Part shown: positions 16,223-24,243 of the stretch, one piece after another
How the letters are laid out: each line of letters starts with the position of its first letter
Position numbering within the stretch: position 1 is the first letter of the stretch
NCBI GenBank assembly: GCA_946499615.1
Contig: CAMMST010000010.1
Coordinates: 1 to 57,504, forward strand
Length of the DNA stretch: 57,504 bases
Origin: Enterococcus_E cecorum_B
Lineage (GTDB): Bacteria > Bacillota > Bacilli > Lactobacillales > Enterococcaceae
Direction: 5' to 3'
Notes under the pieces: generated by a model
Told to the model about the DNA's origin: nothing
The model's input: the letters and a program-made list of their open reading frames with translations, nothing else
Database searches by the model: none
Made by a program: the position numbers and the translations under genes

Positions 16223-18496
16223 ATGAGTACAACAATTATTGGTTTTCCACGTATTGGAGAAAATAGAGAATTAAAATTTCAAACGGAAAAATACTTTAGG
16301 AATGAAATCACAGAATCACAACTTTTATCTTTTACAAAAGAGTTGCGTGAAAAACATTGGCGTATTTTACAAAAAGCACAAATTAAAGCTATCCCAAGTA
16401 ATGATTTTTCGTTATATGATCAAACATTAGATACCGCCTTTTTACTAAATATCATTCCCGCAGAAGTAGCGAATTTAGATTTATCACCGTTAGAAAAATA
16501 TTTTGCCCTAGCGCGTGGTTATCAAGGGGCAAAAGGCGATGTCAAAGCACGACCAATGAAAAAATGGTTTAATACCAATTATCATTATTTAGTGCCAAAG
16601 TTTGAAAAAAATACACAAATTAAAGTCACTGGCAGTAAAATTTTTGATGAATATCAAGAAGCGCGCGAATTAGGCATCCACACACGCCCCGTCTTAATCG
16701 GTCCGTTTACGTTATTACAATTAGCCGAGTATGCAGATAACACTTGTGCAAATGATTTTGTCGCTGACTTGGTGGCTGGCTATCAAGATATTTTACATAA
16801 CCTAAAAGCATTAGGGGCAGAATGGATTCAATTAGATGAACCTTCTTTGGTAAAAGATTTGAATACAGAAGAAAAACAACTATTCTTCCAAATTTATCAA
16901 CGTTTAACTGAAAACAAAGCACTTAAAATCCTTGTCCAAACCTACTTTGGGGATGTGCGAGATGTATATCAAGAATTAATCGACTTAGATATTGATGGGA
17001 TAGGCTTGGACTTTGTAGAAGGACGCCAAAATTTATCTTTAGTGCAACAAGGATTCCCCGCAGATAAGACGCTTTTTGCAGGAGTTGTGAATGGTAAAAA
17101 TATTTGGCGCAATGACTATCAAAAAACATTGGACATTATTAAACAAATTCCTGCCCAAAATATCATTATAAATACGAGTTGTTCTTTATTGCATGTGCCA
17201 TATAGCGTAAAAAATGAAACTTTTGCGGAAAATATCAAAGCGCATTTTGCCTTTGCTTTGGAAAAATTAGCAGAATTAACTGATTTAGCACAGTTAGTAA
17301 AAGGAGAAAATCCGCAAGTCTTAGCAGCAAACCAAGCATTATTCACGAATGAACGAGTGCCACGCGATGAAAAGGTGCATCAAAAATTAGCCCAATTGAC
17401 CGAAACTGACTTTACGCGTCCAGATGCTTTTGAGGTGCGTGAACAAATACAAAAAGCAAAATTCCAATTCCCATTATTACCGACGACTACCATTGGCTCT
17501 TTCCCACAAACCAAGGAAGTGAAGCAAACACGTGCCAAATATAAACGTAACGAGATTTCTAAAGAGCAATATCATGATTATTTAGCCACACGTACGAAGG
17601 AATGGTTAAAATGGCAAGAAGAAATCGGCTTAGACATCCTGGTGCATGGGGAATTTGAGCGTAATGACATGGTGGAATACTTTGGTCAAAACCTTAATGG
17701 CTATCTCTTTTCGAAAAATGGGTGGGTGCAATCTTATGGAACTAGAGGCGTGAAGCCGCCAATTATTTGGGGAGATGTTTCTAGATCAAAACCAATTACT
17801 GTCTATTGGTCTAAATTTGCTCAAGAACAAACCACTAAATACGTCAAAGGGATGCTAACCGGCCCTGTGACTATCTTAAATTGGTCATTCCCACGAGAAG
17901 ATATCACCTTGAAAGAATCAACCTTGCAATTAGCGCTAGCCATTCAAGAAGAAGTATTGGATTTAGAGGCAAATGGTATTGAGATTATTCAGATTGACGA
18001 AGCGGCTTTACGTGAAAAATTACCGCTACGTCAAAGTGATTGGTACACGGAATATTTAGATTGGGCGATTCCAGCTTTTCGTTTGGTGCATAGTAAGGTC
18101 CAGCCAACCACCCAAATTCATACGCATATGTGCTATAGCGAATTTACAGATACTATTCCAGCGATTGAGCAGATGGATGCGGATGTGATCAGTTTTGAAG
18201 CTTCCCGTTCGAATTTAACGATTTTAGATGAGTTACAAGCACAGCACTTTAAAACCCAAGTCGGTCCAGGTGTCTATGATATTCACTCCCCAAGAATTCC
18301 ATCAGTTGAAGAAATTGAGCAAACCATTAAGCAAATTTTAGCAAAAGTGCCGATTGAAAAAGTATGGATCAATCCAGATTGTGGACTGAAAACCAGGGGT
18401 GAAAAAGAAACCAAGGCAAGTTTGGTACATTTAGTCCAAGCAGCCAAAAATTGTAGAGGAAGTGAGTCGTATGGGCAAACCAAGTCTATCCTTTGA
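16223..18496 (+). CDS. metE: Cobalamin-independent methionine synthase
   Basis: Transfers the methyl group of 5-methyltetrahydropteroyl-polyglutamate to homocysteine. The start at 16223 (MSTTIIGFPRIGENRELKF) has GAGGAG eight bases upstream; a GTG nine bases earlier lies inside that site. The 757-residue protein is full length: N-terminal barrel, then catalytic barrel with zinc ligands in HTHMCY (about residue 640) and NPDCGLKTRG (about 725). The metF start lies inside its last codons, a 26-base overlap, so both are cotranslated. The Met-box upstream suggests control by methionine. Confidence 0.96.
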   Translation: MSTTIIGFPRIGENRELKFQTEKYFRNEITESQLLSFTKELREKHWRILQKAQIKAIPSNDFSLYDQTLDTAFLLNIIPAEVANLDLSPLEKYFALARGYQGAKGDVKARPMKKWFNTNYHYLVPKFEKNTQIKVTGSKIFDEYQEARELGIHTRPVLIGPFTLLQLAEYADNTCANDFVADLVAGYQDILHNLKALGAEWIQLDEPSLVKDLNTEEKQLFFQIYQRLTENKALKILVQTYFGDVRDVYQELIDLDIDGIGLDFVEGRQNLSLVQQGFPADKTLFAGVVNGKNIWRNDYQKTLDIIKQIPAQNIIINTSCSLLHVPYSVKNETFAENIKAHFAFALEKLAELTDLAQLVKGENPQVLAANQALFTNERVPRDEKVHQKLAQLTETDFTRPDAFEVREQIQKAKFQFPLLPTTTIGSFPQTKEVKQTRAKYKRNEISKEQYHDYLATRTKEWLKWQEEIGLDILVHGEFERNDMVEYFGQNLNGYLFSKNGWVQSYGTRGVKPPIIWGDVSRSKPITVYWSKFAQEQTTKYVKGMLTGPVTILNWSFPREDITLKESTLQLALAIQEEVLDLEANGIEIIQIDEAALREKLPLRQSDWYTEYLDWAIPAFRLVHSKVQPTTQIHTHMCYSEFTDTIPAIEQMDADVISFEASRSNLTILDELQAQHFKTQVGPGVYDIHSPRIPSVEEIEQTIKQILAKVPIEKVWINPDCGLKTRGEKETKASLVHLVQAAKNCRGSESYGQTKSIL

Positions 18497-19331
18497 AATT
18501 TTCCCGCCAAATTCAATGGTCGGTGAGGAACGCTTGATTCAAACGTTAAGTCAATTAAAAGGTCTTTCCCCGGATTTTATTAGCGTGACTTGTAGTAATC
18601 AGCAAGCAAATTTCATTGATACAACCTTAAATGTGGCAGATTATGTCCAAAATCAATTAAAAATTCCAGCCATTGCGCACTTACCAGCCCTTTATTTGAC
18701 TACTGCAGAAGTGGATTATATTTTACAAGCCTTACAACAACGCGATATCTCACAAATCTTAGCCTTACGTGGTGACTATATTGAAAATAAAGTCCAACCT
18801 AATGACTTTCATTATGCTAGTGAGTTGATTGACTATATTCAAGGCAAAGATAACAGTTTTAAAGTAAGTGGGGCTTGCTACCCAGAAATGCATCCGGACT
18901 CTAATAATCGCGTGGAAGATATTTTGAATTTAAAAAGAAAAGTCGAAAGTGGTTGCCAACAGTTAATCACGCAATTATTTTTTGATAATGATACCTTTTA
19001 TCGTTTTCAAGAATCTTGTGCGTTATCTGGCATTAATGTACCGATTTTAGCAGGAATTATGCCGATTATTAATCGTAAACAGGCAATACGCTTAATTCAG
19101 ACATGTCAAACCAAAGTCCCACGCAAATTCATGGCAATTCTTGAAAAATACGAGTATCAACCCGAGTCTCTCAAAGAAGCTGGATTGGCCTATGCTTTAG
19201 ATCAGATTGTCGATTTAGTGACCCAAGATGCAGATGGTATTCACCTATATACCATGAATCAAGCACAGACTGCGCGCTATATTTATCAAGCAACCACTTC
19301 AATCTTTCAAAACTTATCCCATGCAAGCTAA
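18471..19331 (+). CDS. metF: Methylenetetrahydrofolate reductase
   Basis: Reduces 5,10-methylene-THF to 5-methyl-THF, the methyl donor used by MetE. The start at 18471 (MGKPSLSFEIFPP) is preceded by AGAGGA at a suitable distance; a GTG at 18462 is too close to it. The 286-residue protein has the catalytic Glu in SFEIFPPN, a LALRGDY segment and the FDNDTFYRF region of the flavin-binding barrel. It overlaps metE by 26 bases and ends at a strong terminator. Confidence 0.94.
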   Translation: MGKPSLSFEIFPPNSMVGEERLIQTLSQLKGLSPDFISVTCSNQQANFIDTTLNVADYVQNQLKIPAIAHLPALYLTTAEVDYILQALQQRDISQILALRGDYIENKVQPNDFHYASELIDYIQGKDNSFKVSGACYPEMHPDSNNRVEDILNLKRKVESGCQQLITQLFFDNDTFYRFQESCALSGINVPILAGIMPIINRKQAIRLIQTCQTKVPRKFMAILEKYEYQPESLKEAGLAYALDQIVDLVTQDADGIHLYTMNQAQTARYIYQATTSIFQNLSHAS

Positions 19332-19377
19332 AAAAGAATCCTCCCAAGCAATTATTCGTTTGCGGAGGATTCTTTTG
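19332..19377. terminator. Bidirectional terminator overlapping the end of a coding region
   Basis: AAAAAGAATCCTCC pairs with GGAGGATTCTTTT. The stem ends metEF on the plus strand. The right arm also encodes the last residues of the convergent metallophosphoesterase (stop at 19352), so that gene reads into its terminator stem. Confidence 0.85.
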
Positions 19378-20248
19378 TTTTATCTGTTAATAAATTGACA
19401 TCATCTTTAGCTAGGTGATAGTAAATGATTTCAGGAACTAAACGGAAACGACTCGATAAATAAGAACGTCTTGCACGGTTACAAATAGAGAGAATTGTTT
19501 TTTCAGTCACTGCATAAAGTCCGTGTGTAAAATATTCGGCTCCTTTAATCTTCTTTTTAAAGCGACGGAAATATTTGCGAGGCTCATGCGCATGACCGGC
19601 TAAAATTAAGTCGTAATTGCGAATATCTGGGACATGTTGGATCATATCAGGCTCATGTAAGAGTAAGAGATGCCAGCGAGAATAAGTTTTTTCGTAATGG
19701 TATTTGGGTTTTCCCTTCAAAGGATCATCAATACCCGTAACTGTAATCGAGAAATTCTCCATGGAACCAAAAATTTCTTCATTTTTCAGCACTGTAAAGC
19801 CGGATTCTTCTAAGGCATTTTTGACAAAGTATTGCCCATTATTGAGATAGTCATGATTACCTAAAATCGCTATTTTTCCCATAGGTGCTGTGAAGCGTTT
19901 CATTTTGCGAATCAATTTAGGACTCATTTTCGGGGACCATTTGCCATAATTTTCAATCAAATCACCCGTAAAAACGATAATTTCCGGACGATTACGCTGT
20001 GTTGAACGGATCAGTCGGTTGATTTTCTTCGGGCTAAAAAAACGCGAAAAATGCGTATCACTAAAATGAGCAATCGTGACAATGCTTTTTGATTCATATA
20101 AATCATAGGCGTGTGAAATGTCGATAATCTCATTGGAATTTTTGTGGATGAAATAATGTTTTTCACGAATCATATAAGGTAAGATAAAAATGACATAAAT
20201 ATAGATTGCTAATATTAAACAAGTTATTGCAACAAACAAGTACATCAT
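19352..20248 (-). CDS. Membrane-anchored metallophosphoesterase (YkuE-like)
   Basis: The 298-residue protein has an N-terminal membrane segment (about 3-27) followed by a calcineurin-type phosphoesterase domain with all the metal motifs: FSDTHF, FTGDLIENYG, LGNHDYLN and GHAHEPR. Relatives act on phosphodiesters or phospholipids; the substrate is not evident. The start is one of two adjacent ATGs at 20248 and 20245, both near AAGGGG; an in-frame GTG at 20254 overlaps that site. Expressed alone. Confidence 0.82.
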   Translation of the reverse strand: MMYLFVAITCLILAIYIYVIFILPYMIREKHYFIHKNSNEIIDISHAYDLYESKSIVTIAHFSDTHFSRFFSPKKINRLIRSTQRNRPEIIVFTGDLIENYGKWSPKMSPKLIRKMKRFTAPMGKIAILGNHDYLNNGQYFVKNALEESGFTVLKNEEIFGSMENFSITVTGIDDPLKGKPKYHYEKTYSRWHLLLLHEPDMIQHVPDIRNYDLILAGHAHEPRKYFRRFKKKIKGAEYFTHGLYAVTEKTILSICNRARRSYLSSRFRLVPEIIYYHLAKDDVNLLTDKTKESSANE

Positions 20249-20397
20249 TTTCACCCCTTTAAAAAGTATCTACTTAATAGAATAGTAGAAATGACATAAA
20301 AAAGCAATTGACTATGTAAAAAATTTGTCAGAGTTTTGTTCAATTCAAAGATGTGCTATAATGAAGCCGTTGAAAATCAATGAAAGGAACAGTTTGA

Positions 20398-21180
20398 ATG
20401 AAGATATTTGATACGCATACCCATCTTAATGCGGAACAATTTAAAGACGATATTCCCGAAACAATTGCGCGTGCCCATGAGTTAGGTCTAAGCGAGATGG
20501 CCGTGGTGGGATTTGATACGCCAACGATTGCCAAGTCTTTAGAACTAAGCCAAGCCTATCCTGAAATTTATAGTATCATCGGTTGGCATCCGACTGAAGC
20601 AGGTAGTTATACGCCAGCGATTGAAGAAAACTTACAAGCATTATTAACCCGTGATAAAGTCGTTGCCCTAGGAGAAATCGGTCTTGATTATTATTGGATG
20701 GAAGACCCTAAAGATGTCCAAGAAAAAGTATTTCGCCGTCAAATTGCAATAGCTAGAGAACATCATCTGCCAATTAGTGTCCATACGAGAGAAGCGTTGG
20801 AAGATACCTATCGCATTTTAAAAGATGAAAAGATTCATCAAGTGGGCGGAATTATGCATAGCTTTAGCGGTGACGAATATTGGGCCGAAAAGTTCTTAGA
20901 TTTGGGCATGGAATTATCCTTTAGTGGTGTTGTGACCTTTAAAAAAGCTACCGATGTTCAAGCTGCAGCCAAAATGGTGCCATTAGATCGCTTCTTAGTC
21001 GAAACGGATGCCCCTTATCTTGCACCGGTACCTTATCGCGGCAAACGCAATGAGCCTGGCTATACCCGTTATGTAGTAGAAAAAATCGCGGAATTAAAAG
21101 AATTATCAGCTGAACAAATCGCTAAAGCTAGTCGTCAAAATGCTTATCGCTTATTTAACTTAGGTGAAGTGAATGACTGA
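20398..21180 (+). CDS. tatD: TatD-family metal-dependent DNase
   Basis: The 260-residue TIM-barrel hydrolase shows the family's metal ligands in order: FDTHTHLN, an EIGLDYYW segment, VHTREA, MHSFSG and ETDAPYL. TatD proteins (YabD in Bacillus) are 3'-5' exonucleases active on damaged DNA and RNA. AAAGGAAC precedes the ATG and TATAAT lies at about 20355. It overlaps rnmV by eight bases in the conserved tatD-rnmV-rsmA order of Firmicutes. Confidence 0.92.
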   Translation: MKIFDTHTHLNAEQFKDDIPETIARAHELGLSEMAVVGFDTPTIAKSLELSQAYPEIYSIIGWHPTEAGSYTPAIEENLQALLTRDKVVALGEIGLDYYWMEDPKDVQEKVFRRQIAIAREHHLPISVHTREALEDTYRILKDEKIHQVGGIMHSFSGDEYWAEKFLDLGMELSFSGVVTFKKATDVQAAAKMVPLDRFLVETDAPYLAPVPYRGKRNEPGYTRYVVEKIAELKELSAEQIAKASRQNAYRLFNLGEVND

Positions 21181-21745
21181 TAAAATCAAGATTCAAGAAG
21201 TTGTCGTAGTAGAAGGTAAGGATGATACGAGAAGACTGCGTGAATTTTTTGAAGTCGATACCATTGAAACGATAGGCTCGGCTATTGATGAAAAGATCAT
21301 TGAGCAAATCAAAAAAGCCCAAGCATTACGTGGGGTAATTGTTTTGACTGATCCTGATTTTTCAGGGGAACAAATTAGAAAGAAAATCATGCAAGCTGTG
21401 CCAGAGTGTAAACATGCCTTTATTACCAAAGCTCAAGGAAAAAGTCGTCATGCTCATGAAAGTCTAGGAGTAGAACACGCGGATAAAGCGAGTCTATTCG
21501 CCGCACTTCAACAGGTCATGACCCCTCAAAGTAGTATGCAAACCTACATTACTCGCGAAACCTTACTTGAGTTAGGCTTGTTAGGTGGAAAGCGCGCCAA
21601 GTTTTTACGGCAACAAATTGGTGAACGCCTAAGTATCGGATACACCAATGGTAAGCAGTTAGCCAAACGTCTAGCCATGTTTGCGATAGATGAACAAACA
21701 TTAAGAGATACGATAAAGAAAGTCGAGGAAGAGTGTGAAAAATAG
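21173..21745 (+). CDS. rnmV: Ribonuclease M5
   Basis: Matures the 5' and 3' ends of 5S rRNA together with ribosomal protein L18. The 190-residue protein starts with a Toprim domain: the catalytic Glu in VVVEGKDD and the acidic pair in LTDPDFSGEQ. Length and order are typical. The start lies inside the end of tatD and the end overlaps rsmA by 11 bases, so the three genes are translationally coupled. Confidence 0.95.
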   Translation: MTDKIKIQEVVVVEGKDDTRRLREFFEVDTIETIGSAIDEKIIEQIKKAQALRGVIVLTDPDFSGEQIRKKIMQAVPECKHAFITKAQGKSRHAHESLGVEHADKASLFAALQQVMTPQSSMQTYITRETLLELGLLGGKRAKFLRQQIGERLSIGYTNGKQLAKRLAMFAIDEQTLRDTIKKVEEECEK

Positions 21746-22613
21746 AGAAATAGCCAATCCCAGTCATACACGTGAGATTTTAGAACGTCATGGTTTCACT
21801 TTTAAGAAAAGTTTAGGCCAAAATTTTTTAACCGAACCGAATATCTTGCGTAAAATCGTCCAGACCGCCCAAATTGATGATCAAGTAAATGTCATCGAGG
21901 TAGGTCCGGGCATCGGTGCCTTAACAGAGCATCTCGCCCAAAATGCGCATCAAGTTTTAGCCTTTGAAATTGATGATCGTTTAATTCCAGTTTTGGCAGA
22001 TACTTTAGCTGAATATGAGAATGTGCAAGTGGTTCATCAAGATGTTTTAAAGGCCGATTTGGTGCAAGTGACGCAAGAAGTCTTTACCGAAAACTTGCCA
22101 ATTAAAGTAGTTGCCAATCTGCCATACTATATCACCACACCGATTATGATGCATTTTCTAGAATCGGCTTTAAAAGTCGATGAAATGGTTGTGATGATGC
22201 AAAAAGAAGTAGCTGATCGTATCAGTGCACAACCAGGAAGTAAAGCCTATGGTTCATTAAGTATTGCGGTTCAGTATTATATGCAGGCCCAACTTGCTTT
22301 TATCGTGCCCAAAACGGTATTTGTCCCACAGCCAAATGTCGATTCAGCTATTTTGAAACTCACACGCCGTAGTCAACCTGCTGTAGAAGTGATAGATGAA
22401 AAAGCCTTCTTTAGATTAACGAAAGCTGCATTCCAACTTCGCCGCAAAACGCTGTGGAACAATCTTTTACACTCATATGGCAAAGATGAGGCAACAAAAA
22501 ATTGGTTAACACAAGCCTTAGAGCAAGCCAATATCGATCCTAAACGTAGAGGCGAGACCTTGACTTTACAGGAATTTGCTGACTTAAGCAACGCCATGGA
22601 AAAATTGAAATAA
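21735..22613 (+). CDS. rsmA: 16S rRNA dimethyladenosine transferase RsmA (KsgA)
   Basis: Dimethylates two adjacent adenines in the 3' helix of 16S rRNA. The 292-residue protein has FKKSLGQNFL, the SAM-binding IEVGPGIGALTEHLA and the catalytic NLPYYITTP. Translation begins at a GTG (MKNREIANPSHTREIL) that overlaps the rnmV end; the start is consistent with family length. It is the last gene of the operon. Confidence 0.95.
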   Translation: MKNREIANPSHTREILERHGFTFKKSLGQNFLTEPNILRKIVQTAQIDDQVNVIEVGPGIGALTEHLAQNAHQVLAFEIDDRLIPVLADTLAEYENVQVVHQDVLKADLVQVTQEVFTENLPIKVVANLPYYITTPIMMHFLESALKVDEMVVMMQKEVADRISAQPGSKAYGSLSIAVQYYMQAQLAFIVPKTVFVPQPNVDSAILKLTRRSQPAVEVIDEKAFFRLTKAAFQLRRKTLWNNLLHSYGKDEATKNWLTQALEQANIDPKRRGETLTLQEFADLSNAMEKLK

Positions 22614-22620
22614 GCAGAAG

Positions 22621-22669
22621 AACACTTTTTGCCTGTGGTATTATGTATCATTAGCAAAAAGTGTTTTTT
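22621..22669 (+). terminator. Intrinsic terminator of the tatD-rnmV-rsmA operon
   Basis: AACACTTTTTGC pairs with GCAAAAAGTGTT and is followed by TTTT. The stem is 12 bp and the loop is 21 bases. Confidence 0.88.
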
Positions 22670-22823
22670 CACGCAAAAAAATCTGTCATCCTATCCTGTT
22701 GATACGCACCGCAAATAAGATATAAAATAGAATCTAGACAATTTTTTATAACTATGTGGCTATTTTATGATTTTAATAATTTGTATATTTTATTAATATT
22801 TCAGTTTTTTAAATATAAAACAT

Positions 22824-22851
22824 TTGTTAAAAAATAAAAATGTAGTATAAT
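22824..22851 (+). promoter_or_regulatory. Promoter of the candidate small RNA
   Basis: TTGTTA and TATAAT are separated by 16 bases. The predicted start is near 22858, exactly where the structured segment begins. Confidence 0.6.
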
Positions 22852-22857
22852 ATAGTT

Positions 22858-23018
22858 GTAGATAACCTACAAGTGTGGAGGAAATTTTTAGATAAAAATG
22901 TCAACAATGATAAACGAATATTTTGTGAGCCCCTTCCCATTCCCCAATGACTCCGGATGTTCGTTTTTCATTTCCTCCATCTACTTTTGGACACTGGTAA
23001 GAGGTGTCTTATTTTTTT
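22858..23018 (+). ncRNA. Candidate free-standing small RNA with C-rich loop
   Basis: The segment has its own promoter, a nested fold and an intrinsic terminator. Outer helices: GTAGAT (22858) with ATCTAC (22979), and TGGAGGAAAT (22876) with ATTTCCTCCA (22970). Inner helix: AAACGAATAT (22912) with ATGTTCGTTT (22957). The 35-base apical loop contains CCCCTTCCC and CATTCCCC, complementary to Shine-Dalgarno-like G-rich sequence. The terminator stem is GGACAC / GTGTCT (from 22989) followed by a T run. The next gene has a separate promoter downstream, so an sRNA fits better than a riboswitch leader. It does not match SRP, 6S, tmRNA or RNase P RNA as I know them. Confidence 0.6.
22989..23018 (+). 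terminator. Terminator of the candidate small RNA
   Basis: GGACAC pairs with GTGTCT around a 9-base loop, followed by TATTTTTTT. Confidence 0.75.
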
Positions 23019-23030
23019 GCTTCCATTTAC

Positions 23031-23089
23031 TGTCTTGACATCATGATAAAAGTGAATTATAGTTAGAACAACCTGTTATTGTCATGACA
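23031..23089 (+). promoter_or_regulatory. Promoter of the ECF S-component gene flanked by two TGTCWTGACA boxes
   Basis: TTGACA (23035) and TATAGT (23058) are 17 bases apart. TGTCTTGACA (23031-23040) overlaps the -35 box and TGTCATGACA (23080-23089) lies just downstream of the predicted start. Two near-identical palindromic boxes around a promoter suggest a repressor; NiaR would fit a niacin transporter but I cannot verify its motif here. Confidence 0.6.
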
Positions 23090-23142
23090 AAATAGTTGGT
23101 TAGTAGATGTATTGAAGAATGAAAAAAGGGAGTTACTTAAAA

Positions 23143-23718
23143 ATGAAAATTCAATCGATAAAAAATTTAACCGTTGCTGCTTTACTGATTGCTTTGGGTA
23201 TTTTGATTCCGATGGTTATGCCAAAAATTGTCATTGGACCAGCTTCTTACACTTTAGGAAGTCATGTACCAGCGATGATTGCTATGTTTTTCTCACCTTT
23301 AATGGGGATTTGTGTCACTTTAGGAACGGCTTTAGGATTCTTTTTAACCTTACCACCGATTATTGGCTTACGTGCGCTTTCTCATATTCTTTTTGTAACA
23401 GTTGGTGCACTCTACCTACGAAAAAATCCGCAACTCATTCAAAATCCATGGAAATTACAAGGGTTTAACTTTGTATTAGCACTTATTCATGCTAGTTTTG
23501 AAGTTGTCGTAGTTTTTGCTTTTGCTTATTTTGGCAATCTTGCAAACACGACATTTGATCGCAATTATTTTATTTTCTTATTCGGCATGATTGGTTTAGG
23601 CGGATTAATCCACAGCATGATTGATTTTAATATCGCTTATATCGTTGCCAAGGCCATTCAAAAGCAAGCCCAAATTCCTGTTTTCGCTATAGCAATGAAA
23701 AAGACGAATAATCACTAA
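23143..23718 (+). CDS. ECF transporter S component, possibly niacin-specific (NiaX-like)
   Basis: The 191-residue membrane protein has five to six hydrophobic segments and the Ala-rich first helix (LTVAALLIALGILIP) by which S components contact the shared EcfT subunit. The GSHVPAMIAMFFSP and LPPIIGLRALSHILF segments suggest the NiaX branch, an assignment from memory. The start at 23143 (MKIQSIKNL) has GGGAG upstream; an ATG at 23119 has no site. It would work with an EcfA-EcfA'-EcfT module encoded outside the window. No terminator follows before repeat R4. Confidence 0.78.
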   Translation: MKIQSIKNLTVAALLIALGILIPMVMPKIVIGPASYTLGSHVPAMIAMFFSPLMGICVTLGTALGFFLTLPPIIGLRALSHILFVTVGALYLRKNPQLIQNPWKLQGFNFVLALIHASFEVVVVFAFAYFGNLANTTFDRNYFIFLFGMIGLGGLIHSMIDFNIAYIVAKAIQKQAQIPVFAIAMKKTNNH

Positions 23719-23801
23719 TCAAAGGCGAACATTTAGCCATTTTTTAAAAGAAACAAATGAAATTTTAGCAATATTTTCAGAAAGTGTGATATGATAGGCG
23801 T

Positions 23802-24110
23802 AAGGTTGTAAGAAGAAGTCTGCTCAAGTCGCTTTACAACCTTTTGGACGGTGTAAATCGACTAGCTACTTCGGCGTATAAGCCACCACGTCTGGTAAAG
23901 TCTTCACTTTTGGGACTTTCCCGACGTGTCGGACAAACTTATCCGCTCGTAGCTGATCAAGTCGCTTTACAACCTTATTTACGGTGTTCGGCAGCTAGAC
24001 ATTGTGAAATTCGCCCTCCCACTTGCAAAAATCTCCTTTCATCCGATTTTTGCAGTGGTAGGTAAACACATGAATTTCTTCATGTCTAAGCGAGCTGCCT
24101 CACAACCTTT
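23802..24110 (-). repeat. Dispersed modular hairpin repeat, copy R4 (type A plus type B, longest copy)
   Basis: Read on the minus strand, the element starts near 24110 with AAGGTTGTGAGGCAGCTCG, has the type A hairpin (inner stem CACT-GCAAAAATC / GATTTTTGC-AAGTG), the linker AAGGTTGTAAAGCGAC-TTGATCAGCTACGAGCGG, and then a full type B hairpin (GTCGGGAAAGTC / GACTTTACCAGAC). The left end carries AAGGTTGTAA and TTACAACCTT as an inverted pair (23803 and 23836). It fills most of the gap between the two ECF genes. A 73-codon frame inside it is not a gene. Confidence 0.88.
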
Positions 24111-24114
24111 TATT

Positions 24115-24214
24115 ACAGAGTAGGGGTTAGTGCGTTAAGTGCTTTGGGGATGGGATGTTGCCTCTTTGACGAAGAATTTTATTCGCGGTGCTAATCTCGC
24201 ATTCGCTGCAATTT
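24115..24214 (+). ncRNA. Tetrahydrofolate (THF) riboswitch
   Basis: The element contains the conserved blocks of the THF riboswitch in the right order and spacing: AGAGTAGG at 24117, GTGCGTTAAGTGC at 24130, GGGATGGGATGTTGCC at 24147, GACGAAG at 24168, TTCGCGGTGC at 24182 and CTCGCATTCGCTGC at 24196. A following GCTGC-(7)-GTAGC hairpin and a CTC / GAG pairing near the AAGGAG ribosome binding site suggest control at translation. It stands directly before folT, the usual target. Confidence 0.92.
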
Positions 24215-24243
24215 TTGTAGCAACTCATTAAGGAGATGCACAC

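Larger units (their letters stand above)
22614..23142. other. Intergenic region between rsmA and the ECF S-component gene
   Basis: The 529 bases hold, in order, the rsmA terminator, an AT-rich stretch, a complete promoter-RNA-terminator unit (22824-23018) and the promoter and operator-like boxes of the next gene (23031-23089). Confidence 0.75.
23719..24243. other. Gap between the two ECF S-component genes
   Basis: The 525 bases are accounted for by about 80 bases of AT-rich sequence, repeat R4 and the THF riboswitch with the folT ribosome binding site. No further gene is visible. Confidence 0.8.

Noticed and set aside
23112..23468. A 118-codon open frame overlapping the NiaX-like gene
   Set aside because: It is a shifted-frame shadow with a Cys/Phe-rich, unlikely translation; the other frame encodes a clear membrane S component.
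23844..24065. A 73-codon open frame inside repeat R4
   Set aside because: It is produced by the repeat sequence itself and has no ribosome binding site.
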